DNA of 64,000 nt from Tomocerus qinae (lineage: Eukaryota; Arthropoda; Collembola; Entomobryomorpha; Tomoceridae), in NCBI GenBank assembly GCA_020055645.1, contig CM034547.1, positions 47,866,909 through 47,930,908 on the forward strand, in the 5' to 3' direction. Below, in pieces: positions 1 through 11,097 of this stretch; position 1 is the first letter of the stretch; the number at the start of each line of letters is the position of its first letter. Below the pieces are notes generated by a model. That model was not told the DNA's origin and did not search any database. It saw nothing but the letters and a program-made list of their open reading frames with translations. The position numbers and the translations under genes are program-made.

Positions 1-467
1 AAAAGAAAACTCTTCCTGGGGGTTCTGACGGCATCTCCGGGTCTTTTTGGGTTACCCCGACAACACATCCACAAGGAATGTGTCGAAAAGAGCGGTTCCG
101 TCACCGGGTTCTGGAATTGAAACCAGATTCCCTTTCACCTAATCACAGTAGGGATCCATGAATGAATAACTCCCTTACAGTGATACCGACTTCTCGTCGG
201 GTTTAGGATCGACTGACTCGTGTTCAACGGCTGTTCACACGAAACCCTTCTCCACATCGGTCCTTCGGGGCCTCTCCAAAGTATTTGCTACTACCACCAA
301 GATCTGCACTGATGGCGGCTCCAGGTAGGCCCACGCCCAGACCCTTCTACGCACACCACCACGACCCTCCTACTCGTTGAGTCCTCGCGGATATGACAAG
401 CATACCTCTGTGACTCAACGGTTGGGTATAGGCACGACGCTTCAGCGCCATCCATTTTCAGGGCTAG

Positions 468-505
<38 letters not shown>

Positions 506-786
506 ATTCCGACTTCCATGGCCACCGTCCTGCTGTCTTAAGCAACCAACGCCTTTTATGGGATCTCATGAGCGTCGATTCGGGCGCCTTAACCCAACGT
601 TTGGTTCATCCCACAGCGCCAGTCCTGCTTACCAAGAGTGGCCCACTTGGCACTCACCATCCATTGTCAGAGCTTCAATCAAGCAAGCCTGACTTCTCAC
701 CCATTTAAAGTTTGAGAATAGGTTGAGGTCGTTTCGGCCCCAAGGCCTCTAATCATTCGCTTTACCGGATGAGACTGGTACAAGCG

Positions 787-839
<53 letters not shown>

Positions 840-1613
840 AGTCTTTCGCCCCTATACCCAGTTCCGACGATCGATTTGCACGTCAGAATCGCTACGAACC
901 TCCATCAGAGTTTCCCCTGACTTCGTCCTGACCAGGCATAGTTCACCATCTTTCGGGTCCCAACGTGTACGCTCTAGGTACGCCCCACCTTCAGAGGTAT
1001 AGACGTCCAGGAGATGCGCATACTTTCATCAGTAAACTTTACAGAATACCAGCCAAAAGCCATGATCTCTCCTCAAATTCGCAATCGAATCTTTACTTTC
1101 ATTCCGCCTTTGGGTTTACATTCCCAATGACTCGCGCACATGTTAGACTCCTTGGTCCGTGTTTCAAGACGGGACAGGCAGACCACGCATGCTTTAGATT
1201 GCAATACTGAACAGAGCCAAAAATCACTCACTGACAATCAGTCGGTACAATACACTATGGTTACCCATCCATGCACTATACAAACCCTACTCGTGAATAA
1301 CTTTGACCGCGACAAACGCCTGTTCGCTTTCAACAACCGCATGAGCAATTGGAAAACCAGGGCTCGAGCCACAAGGACACGCAGACACCCAGCACCTAAA
1401 TTGCCAACTCAGTTGCATGCAACCCGGATGGTAAAAAGAAATGCGGCGCATCATCAGCAAAACAAAGAGCACACATCAATCATTTGCGAACAAACAACTT
1501 AATTCATACTCTCAGTCACCGACACTAAGCCTGAATCTCCTCACCAATACTTGCAAGTTCTGCCCGCTTACCCCGAGAGGTTTCACGTACTATTGAACTC
1601 TCTCTTCAAAGTT

Positions 1614-1655
<42 letters not shown>

Positions 1656-1996
1656 GTGGTCATATTTAGCCTTAGATGGAGTTTACCACCTGATTTGGGC
1701 TGCACTCCCAAGCAACCCGACTCTACGGACGAAACGCACTGCACAATAAAATCATCGTACGGGCCTAGCACCCTCCATGGGTAATGGCCCCGTTCAAGAG
1801 GGACTTGGATGATCATTCTGCACAGGCAATGTTTCGTCCCAAACGCCACATGTCTTAATGCCCGGGGGACATTAGATTCAGCGCTGGGCTCTTCCCTTTT
1901 CGCTCGCCGTTACTAAGGGAATCCTTGTTAGTTTCTTTTCCTCCGCTTATTAATATGCTTAAATTAGGCGGGTAATCTCGCCTACTCTGAGGTCGT
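1..1996 (-). rRNA. 28S large-subunit rRNA, 5' part (partial)
   Basis: The minus strand carries the 5' two kilobases of a eukaryotic 28S rRNA. The conserved start of the gene is readable in reverse complement at about 1920-1996, where the region near the PCR-primer site used for D1-D3 (around the AAGCGGAGGAAAAG motif) is intact. The gene runs off the left edge, so the 3' half lies outside the window. No R1/R2-type retrotransposon insertion is visible in this part, although the usual insertion sites lie further 3'. The 5' boundary is placed by similarity to other arthropod 28S genes and may be off by a few bases. Short antisense reading frames inside it are shadows. Confidence 0.95.
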
Positions 1997-2162
1997 AACA
2001 ATGAATTTTATTACAAAATTGTTACTGTGTATGTACCGCTAAACAAGACAAATATTTCATGTCTGTTACATTACAGCTTTCATACACATGTATTCTAACC
2101 AAGCTGTTCAACTTGGCGATGCAACTCTTATTTAAAAGAGCACCTTTTGGTTTTATTTCATA
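1997..2162 (-). other. ITS2 spacer
   Basis: AT-rich spacer between 5.8S and 28S on the minus strand, about 165 bases, with no conserved rRNA sequence. It is short for an arthropod. The ends follow from the flanking rRNA boundaries. Confidence 0.85.
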
Positions 2163-2317
2163 GCCGACCCTCAGCCAGACGTGGCCTGAAATTTATTTCA
2201 GGCCGCCATATGCGTTCAAAATGTCGGTGTTCATGTGTCCTGCAGTTCACACGTCTGCACGCAGTTAGCTGCGTTCTTCATCGACCCACGAGCCGAGTGA
2301 TCCACCACTCGAGGTTG
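2163..2317 (-). rRNA. 5.8S rRNA
   Basis: The minus strand shows the highly conserved 5.8S core: the GGATCACTCGGCTCGTGGG stretch near 2282-2305, the GAAGAACGCAGC motif next to it, and the closing CTGAGGGTCG near 2165-2174. At about 155 bases it has the usual length. It sits between ITS1 and ITS2 in the standard 18S-5.8S-28S order. A short hairpin-forming AT stretch near 2185-2205 is the variable loop. Confidence 0.95.
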
Positions 2318-2714
2318 ATTTTTTAATTTTTATTTAGATGATTTATAACAACATGACAGTTTTGCTTTGCCCACAGACGAGCATGTGTAGTATGTATTTT
2401 AAGGCGCACTCATGAACTTTATATACAGACTCTGGCGAAATAAATCTTCAAAGGACAACGCCTACCATCAGTCTCATGTATATTATAGTAAGTAGTTCAT
2501 TACAATGCCTATGTGAACATGCTACAGGTGCTTAATTCAGCAACATTGGCCTCCTTAAGACTTCCACACAAGTCCAGCTCTCACACAATATACATGTATG
2601 TATACAAAGAGTGCCTTTAATATTGACAAGTGTGTTCATTAGCGAATAGGAAAAGCGACATGACTATCACATATTCCAATGCTATTTTATTTATTTTTGT
2701 TTTTTTAGATACGG
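2318..2714 (-). other. ITS1 spacer
   Basis: About 397 bases of AT-rich spacer between 18S and 5.8S on the minus strand. No open reading frame or repeat stands out. Confidence 0.85.
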
Positions 2715-2772
<58 letters not shown>

Positions 2773-2861
2773 AGTGATCAAGTTTGGGCATCTTTCCGGC
2801 ACTACGACATGACCCGAAAGCCACATTGAAGACCAGTCCGAAGTCCTCACTAAATCACTCG

Positions 2862-2905
<44 letters not shown>

Positions 2906-3343
2906 ATCGACGCAAGCTGATGACTCGCGCCTACTGGGAATTCCTCGTTCATGGGGAATAATTGCAATCCCCAATCCCCATCACGAAGGAGGTTCAACGG
3001 GTTGCCCAATCCTTTCGAATAGGGAACACACGCTGATTCCTTCAGTGTAGCGCGCGTGCAGCCCAGAACATCTAAGGGCATCACAGACCTGTTATTGCTC
3101 ATTCTCGTGCGGCTAAACGCCGCCCGTCCCTCTAAGAAGCTGCGACGGACCCACAAAGGGATCCGACGTCTAGTTAGTAGGCCAGAGTCTCGTTCGTTAT
3201 CGGAATTAACCAGACAAATCGCTCCACCAACTAAGAACGGCCATGCACCACCACCCACCGAATCAAGAAAGAGCTCTCAATCTGTCAATCCTTCCGGTGT
3301 CCGGGCCTGGTGAGATTTCCCGTGTTGAGTCAAATTAAGCCGC

Positions 3344-3392
<49 letters not shown>

Positions 3393-4522
3393 TTTGCAAC
3401 CATACTTCCCCGGAACCCAAACACTCTGGTTTCCCGGAGGCTGCCCGTCGAGTCATTCAGTTAACGACGACGGATCGCCGGTCGGCATCGTTTATGGTTA
3501 GAACTAGGGCGGTATCTGATCGCCTTCGAACCTCTAACTTTCGTTCTTGATTAATGAAAACATTCTTGGCAAATGCTTTCGCAGTAGTTCGTCTTGCGAC
3601 GATCCAAGAATTTCACCTCTAACGTCGCAGTACGAATGCCCCCGTCTGTCCCTATTAATCATTACCTCGACTCCGAAAGCCAACGAAATAGAACCGAGAT
3701 CCTATTCCATTATTCCATGCACTAATGTTCAGGCTGTAGCGCCTGCTTTGAGCACTCCAATTTTTCAAAGTAAACGTGCTGGCCACGCATAGCACTCGGT
3801 TAAGAGAACTATACACGAACCAACAAAATCGTCCTGACAAACAGTAAACACCGCAAGGTGCACCGCCCATCTGGAACCGAGATCCAACTACGAGCTTTTT
3901 AACCGCAACAACTTTAGTATACGCTATTGGAGCTGGAATTACCGCGGCTGCTGGCACCAGACTTGCCCTCCAATAGATCCTCGTTAAAGGATTTAAAGTG
4001 TACTCATTCCGATTACGGAGCCTCGTATGAGTTCCGTATCGTTATTTTTCGTCACTACCTCCCCGTGCCGGGAGTGGGTAATTTGCGCGCCTGCTGCCTT
4101 CCTTGGATGTGGTAGCCGTTTCTCAGGCTCCCTCTCCGGAATCGAACCCTGATTCCCCGTTACCCGTTACAACCATGGTAGGCGCATAACCTACCATCGA
4201 CAGTTGATAAGGCAGACACTTGAAAGATACGTCGTCGGTACAAGACCATACGATCAGCAAAGTTATTCAGAGTCACCAACAAAACAGTCCCGAAAGACTG
4301 ATTGGCTTTGATCTAATAAAAGCGCTCCTTCCGTGAGGTTGGAGCTCAGTGCATGTATTAGCTCTAGAATTACCACAGTTATCCAAGTAGTAAGTGCGAT
4401 CTAAGGAACCATAACTGATTTAATGAGCCATTCGCGGTTTCACTTTATTTTCGCTTGAACTTAGACATGCATGGCTTAATCTTTGAGACAAGCATATGAC
4501 TACTGGCAGGATCAACCAGGTA
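2715..4522 (-). rRNA. 18S small-subunit rRNA, complete
   Basis: Both ends are recognisable on the minus strand: the 5' TACCTGGTTGATCCTGCCAG motif at 4503-4522, and the 3' end (GTAGGTGAACCTGCGG then GGATCATTA) at 2715-2740. The length of about 1,808 bases is typical of a eukaryote without large expansion segments and shorter than in many winged insects, which agrees with a springtail or other compact arthropod 18S. Reading frames on either strand inside it are shadows. Confidence 0.97.
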
Positions 4523-6352
4523 GCTATGAATTTTATCAACAAATTCATTTCTATGTAATGTAGCAATCTCCGCAGCACGTTTGTATATGCACATTCACAT
4601 ACAGCAGCTTCATCTCACACAAAGTGTGATACATATACTACTGAGTGAACGAACACCGCACTGCAAATCTCACACATACATTTTACACGATCTCCTTTCA
4701 GATTTCGTGCTTTAGTTTTGTTTTGCTAGAACTGACGAGCAGTTTTCGCACATTCTCTTTTGCACAAACCAACTAAGCCTTTTGTATAGACTTTCATGTG
4801 GTTCAATATTATTAAACGCTCGGATGTTTACAAAGGAACTTCTCAATGTCAGAATCTCAATAGCACTAACATACTACGAGATGTGGCTGTGCTGCCATCT
4901 GTCTGAAGTTATACCAAACACCGCAACAGCTCATTTGCTCGTGCAAATCCCTTTCGGACATTTCCACAGAGGACACTGCTAGTGCGAGTTTGTACAACTT
5001 TTACGTATAGCTTTACACACAGTTTGTCGATGTAAAGCCTTAAGTAGCACATATAAAACTTTGTATAACTTGAGACACGAATGCTAAGCTACGCAGTTCT
5101 ATATGCACATAAGTGTACGATCATTTATACATATGTACACTCAAACTACAGCTCCGTTTCACGACTCACAGACTCAATTCGTGTACAGTATCTGTAGTTT
5201 TGTTCAATTCTGAAAAATTGATAAAGGGTCCCCCTACACTTTGCTTAAAATCACAAAACATTATGGGATTCCCGTCATTTTTCAAAAATTGATAAAGCCT
5301 CCCCCCTCATCTTCGTATAAATACAAATCTTTTGGGTTTCAGGCTTTTATTTGCGAGCGAATGGACCAAATGGCGTAGCGCTTCGCTGTCGAGATGAAAT
5401 TTTTATTCATTTTGCGGACTTTTTCCGTACATTCTCTTTAGAGGCAAGCCTCTGTATTCTCTCTTTGCTTTTAGCTTTTTGGCATGTGAAATTTGTACTG
5501 ACATCAAACAAACTATACCCGAGAGTATTTCTATGTTTACTACAGCACCATTCCACACTAAGGGATTTACACACGTAGCCTAGTACGTCCAATGCAATGC
5601 TGAATACACAGTCTATTATTGCATCTTTCGTTTCGAACTTGCACGTCTTGTCTCCCCATGTAGATACCAAAAGGCTTTATAAAATGTCTAAAATAATAAA
5701 TTTATTGGCGTTAAACTTATAAACAAACTTTAAAATTATTGCTAACTTTAACGCCTTTTTGTATGTATAATATTGGTGTTACTATTTTTGAGAAACACGC
5801 CCAAAATACGCACAGGAATACTACTTTATTCCCATCCTCATGCACAACCAACGTAGAAATAAAAACATGCTCAGTCTTGGAAAATAGAAGATTTTATATT
5901 AGTATTACTCTGCTGCTAAGGGAAATGCCTGCCATTGCAATTCATTGCTACGCTCGCTGAGAAGTTACAGAAACGGAATATACACACTCGTGTAACTTAA
6001 CCATCCACAAAAGTGGCTGCAAGCGAGAATTGTAGAACAATCATCGTAGGCCGAGTCTCTTCTCTTCAGCGGAATTGTACGGCACACGAAAGAAATCCAA
6101 CAGAATTATAGAACGTAGTCTATGTAGAAAGAATGTTGTATATTTAAATTGTAACCAATTAGGTCTATGCGCAAAGTTTGAATCTTTGTACACTTTGTGT
6201 ATAAACAGACGGTTAACTACACCGAGTTGATTTTCCAATTCGTTTTTATTCAATTTTTATTGTTTACAAATCTGTCTCTTTTACATCTTTGATTGACATA
6301 TTATTTACTACAATTTCTTTATTGTAATTAGTAATTACGGTGATATCTTTGA
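4523..6352 (-). other. 5' external transcribed spacer / intergenic spacer of the rDNA
   Basis: Upstream of 18S on the minus strand are about 1.8 kb with no gene-like reading frame. I infer that it begins as the 5' ETS and passes into intergenic spacer. One imperfect tandem pair is visible: a unit of about 73 bases beginning AAAAATTGATAAAG starts at 5212 and again at 5285, each followed by a C-rich run. The rDNA promoter and the exact end of rDNA-derived sequence cannot be placed by eye. Confidence 0.5.
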
Positions 6353-6613
6353 GAATTCTTATTTCAGGTGGATTTAGAAAAGAAAAGTATTTACGAAGAT
6401 TGTGTTGCAGACCTCATGCGTAAATCTTCTATAAATTATCTATTTGAAGTAATTGGGCTATTTATTGGAGCTCGTGGAACAATTTCTACTTTTCTTGAAG
6501 AGTTCTGTAAAAGATTCAAAATTCCTTCTGAGATTTTGGAGGAAGTGGCAATTGCTGCTATAAAAGGATCTACATCTATTTTACAGAACCATTTATTTAA
6601 ATCTCAAATATAA
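6353..6613 (+). pseudogene. Relic of a non-LTR retrotransposon C-terminus
   Basis: An open stretch of 87 codons, ending at 6613 and without an ATG at its start, reads like the region after the reverse transcriptase of many animal non-LTR retrotransposons. It has a 'YEDCVADL' helix, then the core 'IGLFIGARGTISTFLEEFC', then 'KRFKIPSEILEEVAIAAIKGS'. The G-x-R-G pattern followed by a hydrophobic helix and 'A-I-x-G-S' is the family signature as I know it. Nothing upstream continues into reverse transcriptase motifs, so this is a fragment or an exon of a host-like copy. A CAG lies just before 6368, so a splice acceptor is possible. The assignment is from recognition only. Confidence 0.42.
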
Positions 6614-6987
6614 TGTCATACTATTTGATTCTTCATAATACTATTTTTACTTTACTTTTCTGTTTTTCGTAATTGAATTATATGCTGTGTCTATAGGCAA
6701 TTTTAGTTTGAGACAGTAATAAAATGTAAAATAAATAAACTGTTGGCAAACAGGCGTATACGCAGGATCGAAGCGGGAGATTTAAAAAAAAATTCTGATG
6801 TTCTGGTTGTCCTTCGATAATAAAATGCACGCATATTTTGGAACGACATAACTTGTTTCAAATCTGCTTTTTGCATATTGTAGCACATGTATTCAGCCAC
6901 AATCAGTTATCATTAGAATCAAGGCAAATAGACAGATTCCTGTCTCTTCCTCCCCCCATACCCTGCCCGTATCAGGTGGGTTCTGTA

Positions 6988-7032
6988 GAGAAAGTCCTAT
7001 AAAATAGTTTGAAATTTTATATGGGACTTTCT
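6988..7032. repeat. Short inverted repeat (hairpin)
   Basis: Arms of about 18 bases (6988-7005 and 7013-7032) are reverse complements with one or two differences, around a loop of 7-8 bases. The reading GAAAGTCCTATAAAA recurs inverted as TTTTATATGGGACTTTC. It is probably part of a larger repeat relic. Confidence 0.6.
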
Positions 7033-7087
7033 TTTGAATTAGTCCCATTCCGGAATCCCATTCCTGTCCCAGATCAAACTGCTGGTA

Positions 7088-7338
7088 GTCATGAACAGGG
7101 AACAAAAAAGGACCTTTTTTGCCTTTTTTATAAAAAAGGTAGGAGGAAGATTTTTAAAAAGCAGTCCTTTTTTGCCTTTTTACCTTTTTTGATGTAGCAG
7201 AGTGCCCCATTTACTTCACTTTACATGTAAATAAGGTAAAAAGGTAAAAAGGTAAAAAGGACTGCTTTTTTAGAAAAAGTAGTGCTTTTTACCTTTTTTG
7301 TAAAAAAGGAGTACCTTTTTAGTTTCCTGGTCATGAAT
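7088..7338. mobile_element. Foldback (hairpin-forming) element of A/T and AAGG runs
   Basis: The outer ends are inverted repeats: TCATGAACAGGGAAC near 7089-7103 matches in reverse GTTTCCTGGTCATGA near 7322-7335. Inside, runs of AAAAAGG and GCAGTCCTTTT on the left (7108-7190) face their reverse complements on the right (7234-7318), around a loop of about 45 bases. The whole 250 bases can fold into one long imperfect hairpin. No coding capacity. I cannot see a clear target duplication. Confidence 0.6.
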
Positions 7339-7458
7339 ATCCACCCTTCAGGAGTCAATTAACACCAAGCTAAATAGTGATATCTTGTCGATTTTGTAGA
7401 TTCCACGATAAAATGTTTATTCCAAATAGTTAACTTCAATTCTTCACCATGTGTCAAC

Positions 7459-8325
7459 ATGCAGAACTAAATCAATTCCTAGTAGGCTGTAAAGCTGGAA
7501 AGAATGGAATATGTCATTTAATAATGAGTAGGGATGCATTCGGCAAGTCAGCTGGAAATACAAATTCAATATAGTAACGTGACTTAAACAATACCTAAAT
7601 AGTAATATCTTGTTGATTTTGTAGATTCCACTTATTACGCCATCTAAAATGTAGGGTTATAGTTGGAGTCTTTGGTCCAACAGTCTGGGCGGGAGTTGAT
7701 GGTATTGGTATTAGAGTATTCATATAAGTTTGGAGTCAACATGCAGAACTCAATCAATTCCGCACCAGGTGACTGTAAAGCTGGAAAGAATCGAGTATCA
7801 CGATTAGGATTATACCCGATTAATAATTTTTTGGATTTCAATACAAATTGAATATAGTATTGTGATTTAAACAATACCTAAATAATGATTTGTGACAACC
7901 GTAGTTAACTGCACTCAGCACTGATGAATCCCACACGTGTATTTATAATGAAGTGACGATGGACGACCATTTCCATTATATTTTGACAATTTTTACGATA
8001 AAATGTTTCAAACTAATCCCAACCCAATCAATTCCGCACCAGGTGACTGTAAAGCTGGAAAGAATCGAGTGTCACGATTAGGATTATACCCGATTAATAA
8101 TTTTTTGGATTGCAATACAAATTGAATGTAGTATTGTGATTTAAACAATACCTAAATAGTGATTTGAGATAATTGTAGTTAACTGCACTCACCACTGATG
8201 AATCCCACACATGTATTCATAATGAAGTGAAGATGGACAACCATTTCCATTATATTTTGACAATTTTCACGTTAAAATCTTTCAAACTCTTATATTTTGA
8301 CAATTTTTACGATAAAATGTTTCAA
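7459..8325. repeat. Tandem repeat, unit about 275 bases
   Basis: A unit beginning near CAATCAATTCCGCACCAGG occurs at 7751 and again at 8025, a period of 274 bases. The two copies agree over almost their whole length and end in the phrase GATAAAATGTTTCAAACT. A more diverged copy precedes them (from 7459; same GCTGTAAAGCTGGAAAGAA phrase), and a truncated tail of about 35 bases follows at 8291. Small reading frames here repeat along with the array and are not genes. Confidence 0.85.
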
Positions 8326-9690
8326 ACTGTATTTAACTAATCACAATGGACAAAAATCCTCTTCTTTAGCCAATTTTCACTTTTGGGTTACAATGCAGTG
8401 ACAATATTGTTGCAATGAAACGAAAATTGTATTCAACTAATCGTTGCTCTAGAGAAGCTTATTTTATATTGCATTTGTCTCCCGCAGTTTCAGAGCATGT
8501 TAATACCAGCGCGGTGTGTAGTCTCTTAGATAGCTCAGCTCATTCACAGTCCTCTATGTTATACGCTGTCTGTCTCACCTGCCGTACTATTACTGTCTGC
8601 CTCACCTGCTGCACTTTTATAATTTCCACAAAGCAGGGGATGCGTCGAATTTGAATTTTAATGATAACTGGTTGATCCTGAATATATATGCTACCATATG
8701 CAAAAAACAGATTTGGAATAAGTTATGTCGTTGCAAAGATATACGTGCTAATAAAGTACCAATAAAATTAGTGGACGACCAGACGACCAGACGACCAGAC
8801 GATCGCCAGAGTGACAGCGACAAATTCATAAGGATACTAAGCAAAGCTTCGATCCTAATAAAATGGTTACAAAGCTAATGAAGTGCATTGCAGATTTTTT
8901 AACGCTTGTAAATTGTTCGTAAAATACCAATGACTGTCTTAAAAAGCAATGTATAAAAATTATAAATATTGCTAGCATTTGATTACCATTTGCATTCAAC
9001 AAGCAAATTCTACTGCTCATGTTTTAATTTTTTGATAGATTCATTGTAATACTATAACATCAAAATTTCAACGCCCAATCTTGATAAGGCATCATGGGGT
9101 ATACTGATATTTTGCTCTTGCCTGTTGATGTTGACTCTTGATTCTTGACCGTTTTGAAGATGAAGGAAGAAAGAGCAGTTTTACTTTTATATGTTATTAT
9201 GTAGAGTAAAGATAATGCTTGGATTTATTTGTAGTAAATTCATTTGCTTATTCCAGTTTAATCTTCCATCTGACTGCATTCTGATTTCAGTTACATTCAC
9301 TGTAATCAGTGTAATCCGCTCAAGTATAGCTAATTTTGAATTTTGTAATTTACTCTTCGTGCTAAACTAAAGAGCATATTTTCAAACATTTTCATTCATT
9401 AGTTTGATTTGTATTCACAAAATAATACAATAGCACTTGTTGACATGTTTATTTAAGGAAAATTCCTATTCTGTCGCGTCATTGACAATTTGGCAATCAC
9501 GATATTTTTACTTCTCAATAAAATCCTTTTTGGCATCCCACGATTTCATTATGCATGCCATCTGCAAGACTGCATAGCTATCGGTTTATTATTTGCACTG
9601 CCAAATTCTTCCCCTAGCTTTTAGTGCACGACAATTCCTGGAGGTCAACATGTCATTTGGCTATACGATACGATAGACGATACGATTTTT
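8326..9690. other. AT-rich intergenic sequence, no gene seen
   Basis: No convincing coding region. The only structure noticed is a three-fold 8-base microsatellite (ACGACCAG) near 8774-8800 and a short GATACGAT repeat near 9664-9687. Confidence 0.5.
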
Positions 9691-10034
9691 GGTTGGGATA
9701 AGTTGGAGGTTAATACATTGAAATGTCTGTACAAAAATCTCGAGTACGGTTGAATGGAAGTGAAAAGTGCATGTTAATGGAAATTTAAAGTACGGATCTA
9801 GACCTCGGACCCAAGGCTCTGGGTCCGAGGTTTATAGATCCGTACTTTAAATATCAAACAAAACCTTTCATTTCAATTAATGTTTTCAATAATGTACCCC
9901 AACGCATACCTCCATGTACTAAATTTAGCACATAGAGGTATGCGTTGGGGTACATTATCGAAAACATTAATTCAGCCGTACTCGAGATTTTTGTACAGAC
10001 ATTTCAATGTAATAGAGTACAACTTATCCCAACC
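9691..10034. mobile_element. Nested palindrome: outer inverted repeat enclosing two perfect-looking hairpins
   Basis: The outer arms 9691-9755 and 9970-10034 are reverse complements. The 39-base stretch 9717-9755 matches 9970-10008 with one difference, and the ends GGTTGGGATAAGTT / AACTTATCCCAACC match exactly. Between them are two independent hairpins. The first (9783-9852) has arms ATTTAAAGTACGGATCT / AGATCCGTACTTTAAAT plus a second paired segment and a tiny loop. The second (9876-9971) has arms of about 37 bases around a loop of about 21. There is no coding capacity. A foldback-type non-autonomous transposon, or one nested in another, is the simplest reading. Confidence 0.8.
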
Positions 10035-10035
10035 T

Positions 10036-10262
10036 TAAAGGGTGCTAAGGCTCCTTCGCCGGGGATTGCTCCCGGCGAGGGAGTGCTAAGGCCGAGAGTA
10101 TACTTCGGCAAGGATTGCTCTGACCGGGAGTGCCCAGGCGGAGAGTGCTTCGGCGGAGATTTCTCCGCGCGGTCGGAAGTGATAAGGCGGGGAGTGACCT
10201 ATTCGACATGTATTCGGCAGGGAGAGCTACGGCGGCAAGTACCCCGGCCGGGAGTACTTAAA
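10036..10262. repeat. GC-rich imperfect minisatellite, unit about 17 bases
   Basis: A sharply GC-rich island in AT-rich surroundings. It is built of about a dozen imperfect units of the form GGGAGTGCT-AAGGCGGA, with variants such as GAGTATACTTCGGCAA and GGATTGCTC. It begins two bases after the nested palindrome. A reading frame runs through it (9945-10373), but its composition is dictated by the repeat, so I do not call it a gene. Confidence 0.75.
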
Positions 10263-10847
10263 TGGATGAAATTTTGTCTCATTGGTCAAATGGCAAAATT
10301 ACCCACCAATGAGGACTATCTCGAGTGCATATACTTTTTAAAGTTGTCATCTCTACTTTTAATGGGATTGTAAAATCAGAAGTTGAAAGTAATGAGAGAT
10401 ACTCAATCGGGCAGCCAGTTTGAGGTTTGGGTGCATTCAGTTGACTTTTAGCTGTGAAAAATCCCGTGGTCATGGATACAGCCACTGATCCCCCCTTGGC
10501 CTGCACCCAGTTTTCCTATCTAAACTGGCTGCAGAAAAAGAGAAAAACATCCTATTGTCTTCACCCTATAACGTTCGAGTCACCCTGATAAATACCATAC
10601 GTTGTCTCGAACAGATTTGGACATTATTTCTTAGGGTTAATGTTCGAATTTTAGGTATTACACTAAAGATGCCTAATAATGGTTATAATTAATCCATGTC
10701 AAATGCCACGCATCCATTTCAAAATTACAAAAATTAATGCATACTATCATTTATTTTTGTAATTTTATTCAACCTGTAATCGGGACATCTTGGTTTACTT
10801 TATTATTCCATTCTCGACATTGTAGAACTTAATGATAAAATGAAATA

Positions 10848-11097
10848 CTGTCTGGCTTTATAAAAATCCGAATGATGACCTCTAGTAACCCCATTTAGCC
10901 CCGCCTATAGCAAATATTTTTTCATCAATATTTATTTTATTTCGGTTTAATAAATAATGTTGTTGTGGTTACAGTCAAATGTGACGCTAAAGACTGTATG
11001 GCTCCTGTAATTTGGTGTGAAGTATAGTACTCAAAAAATATTTGTCAACAATAGGGTTACTAAAGGTCATCATTCGGATTTTTATAAAGCCAGACAG
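10848..11097. mobile_element. MITE, 250 bases, with long terminal inverted repeats and TA flanks
   Basis: The left terminus (from 10848, CTGTCTGGCTTTATAAAAAT) and the right terminus (ending 11097) are reverse complements over about 45 bases with one or two differences. TA dinucleotides directly flank both ends (10846-10847 and 11098-11099), as expected for a Tc1/mariner-type target duplication. The internal 160 bases are AT-rich and non-coding. The close match of the arms suggests fairly recent mobility. Confidence 0.85.

Noticed and set aside
2770-3313. Open frames on both strands within 18S (for example 162 codons on the minus strand)
   Set aside because: They lie wholly inside the conserved 18S gene and are shadows of the rRNA sequence.
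9945-10373. 142-codon plus-strand frame
   Set aside because: It begins within a palindrome arm and runs through the GC-rich minisatellite; the peptide has repeat-driven composition and no domain.
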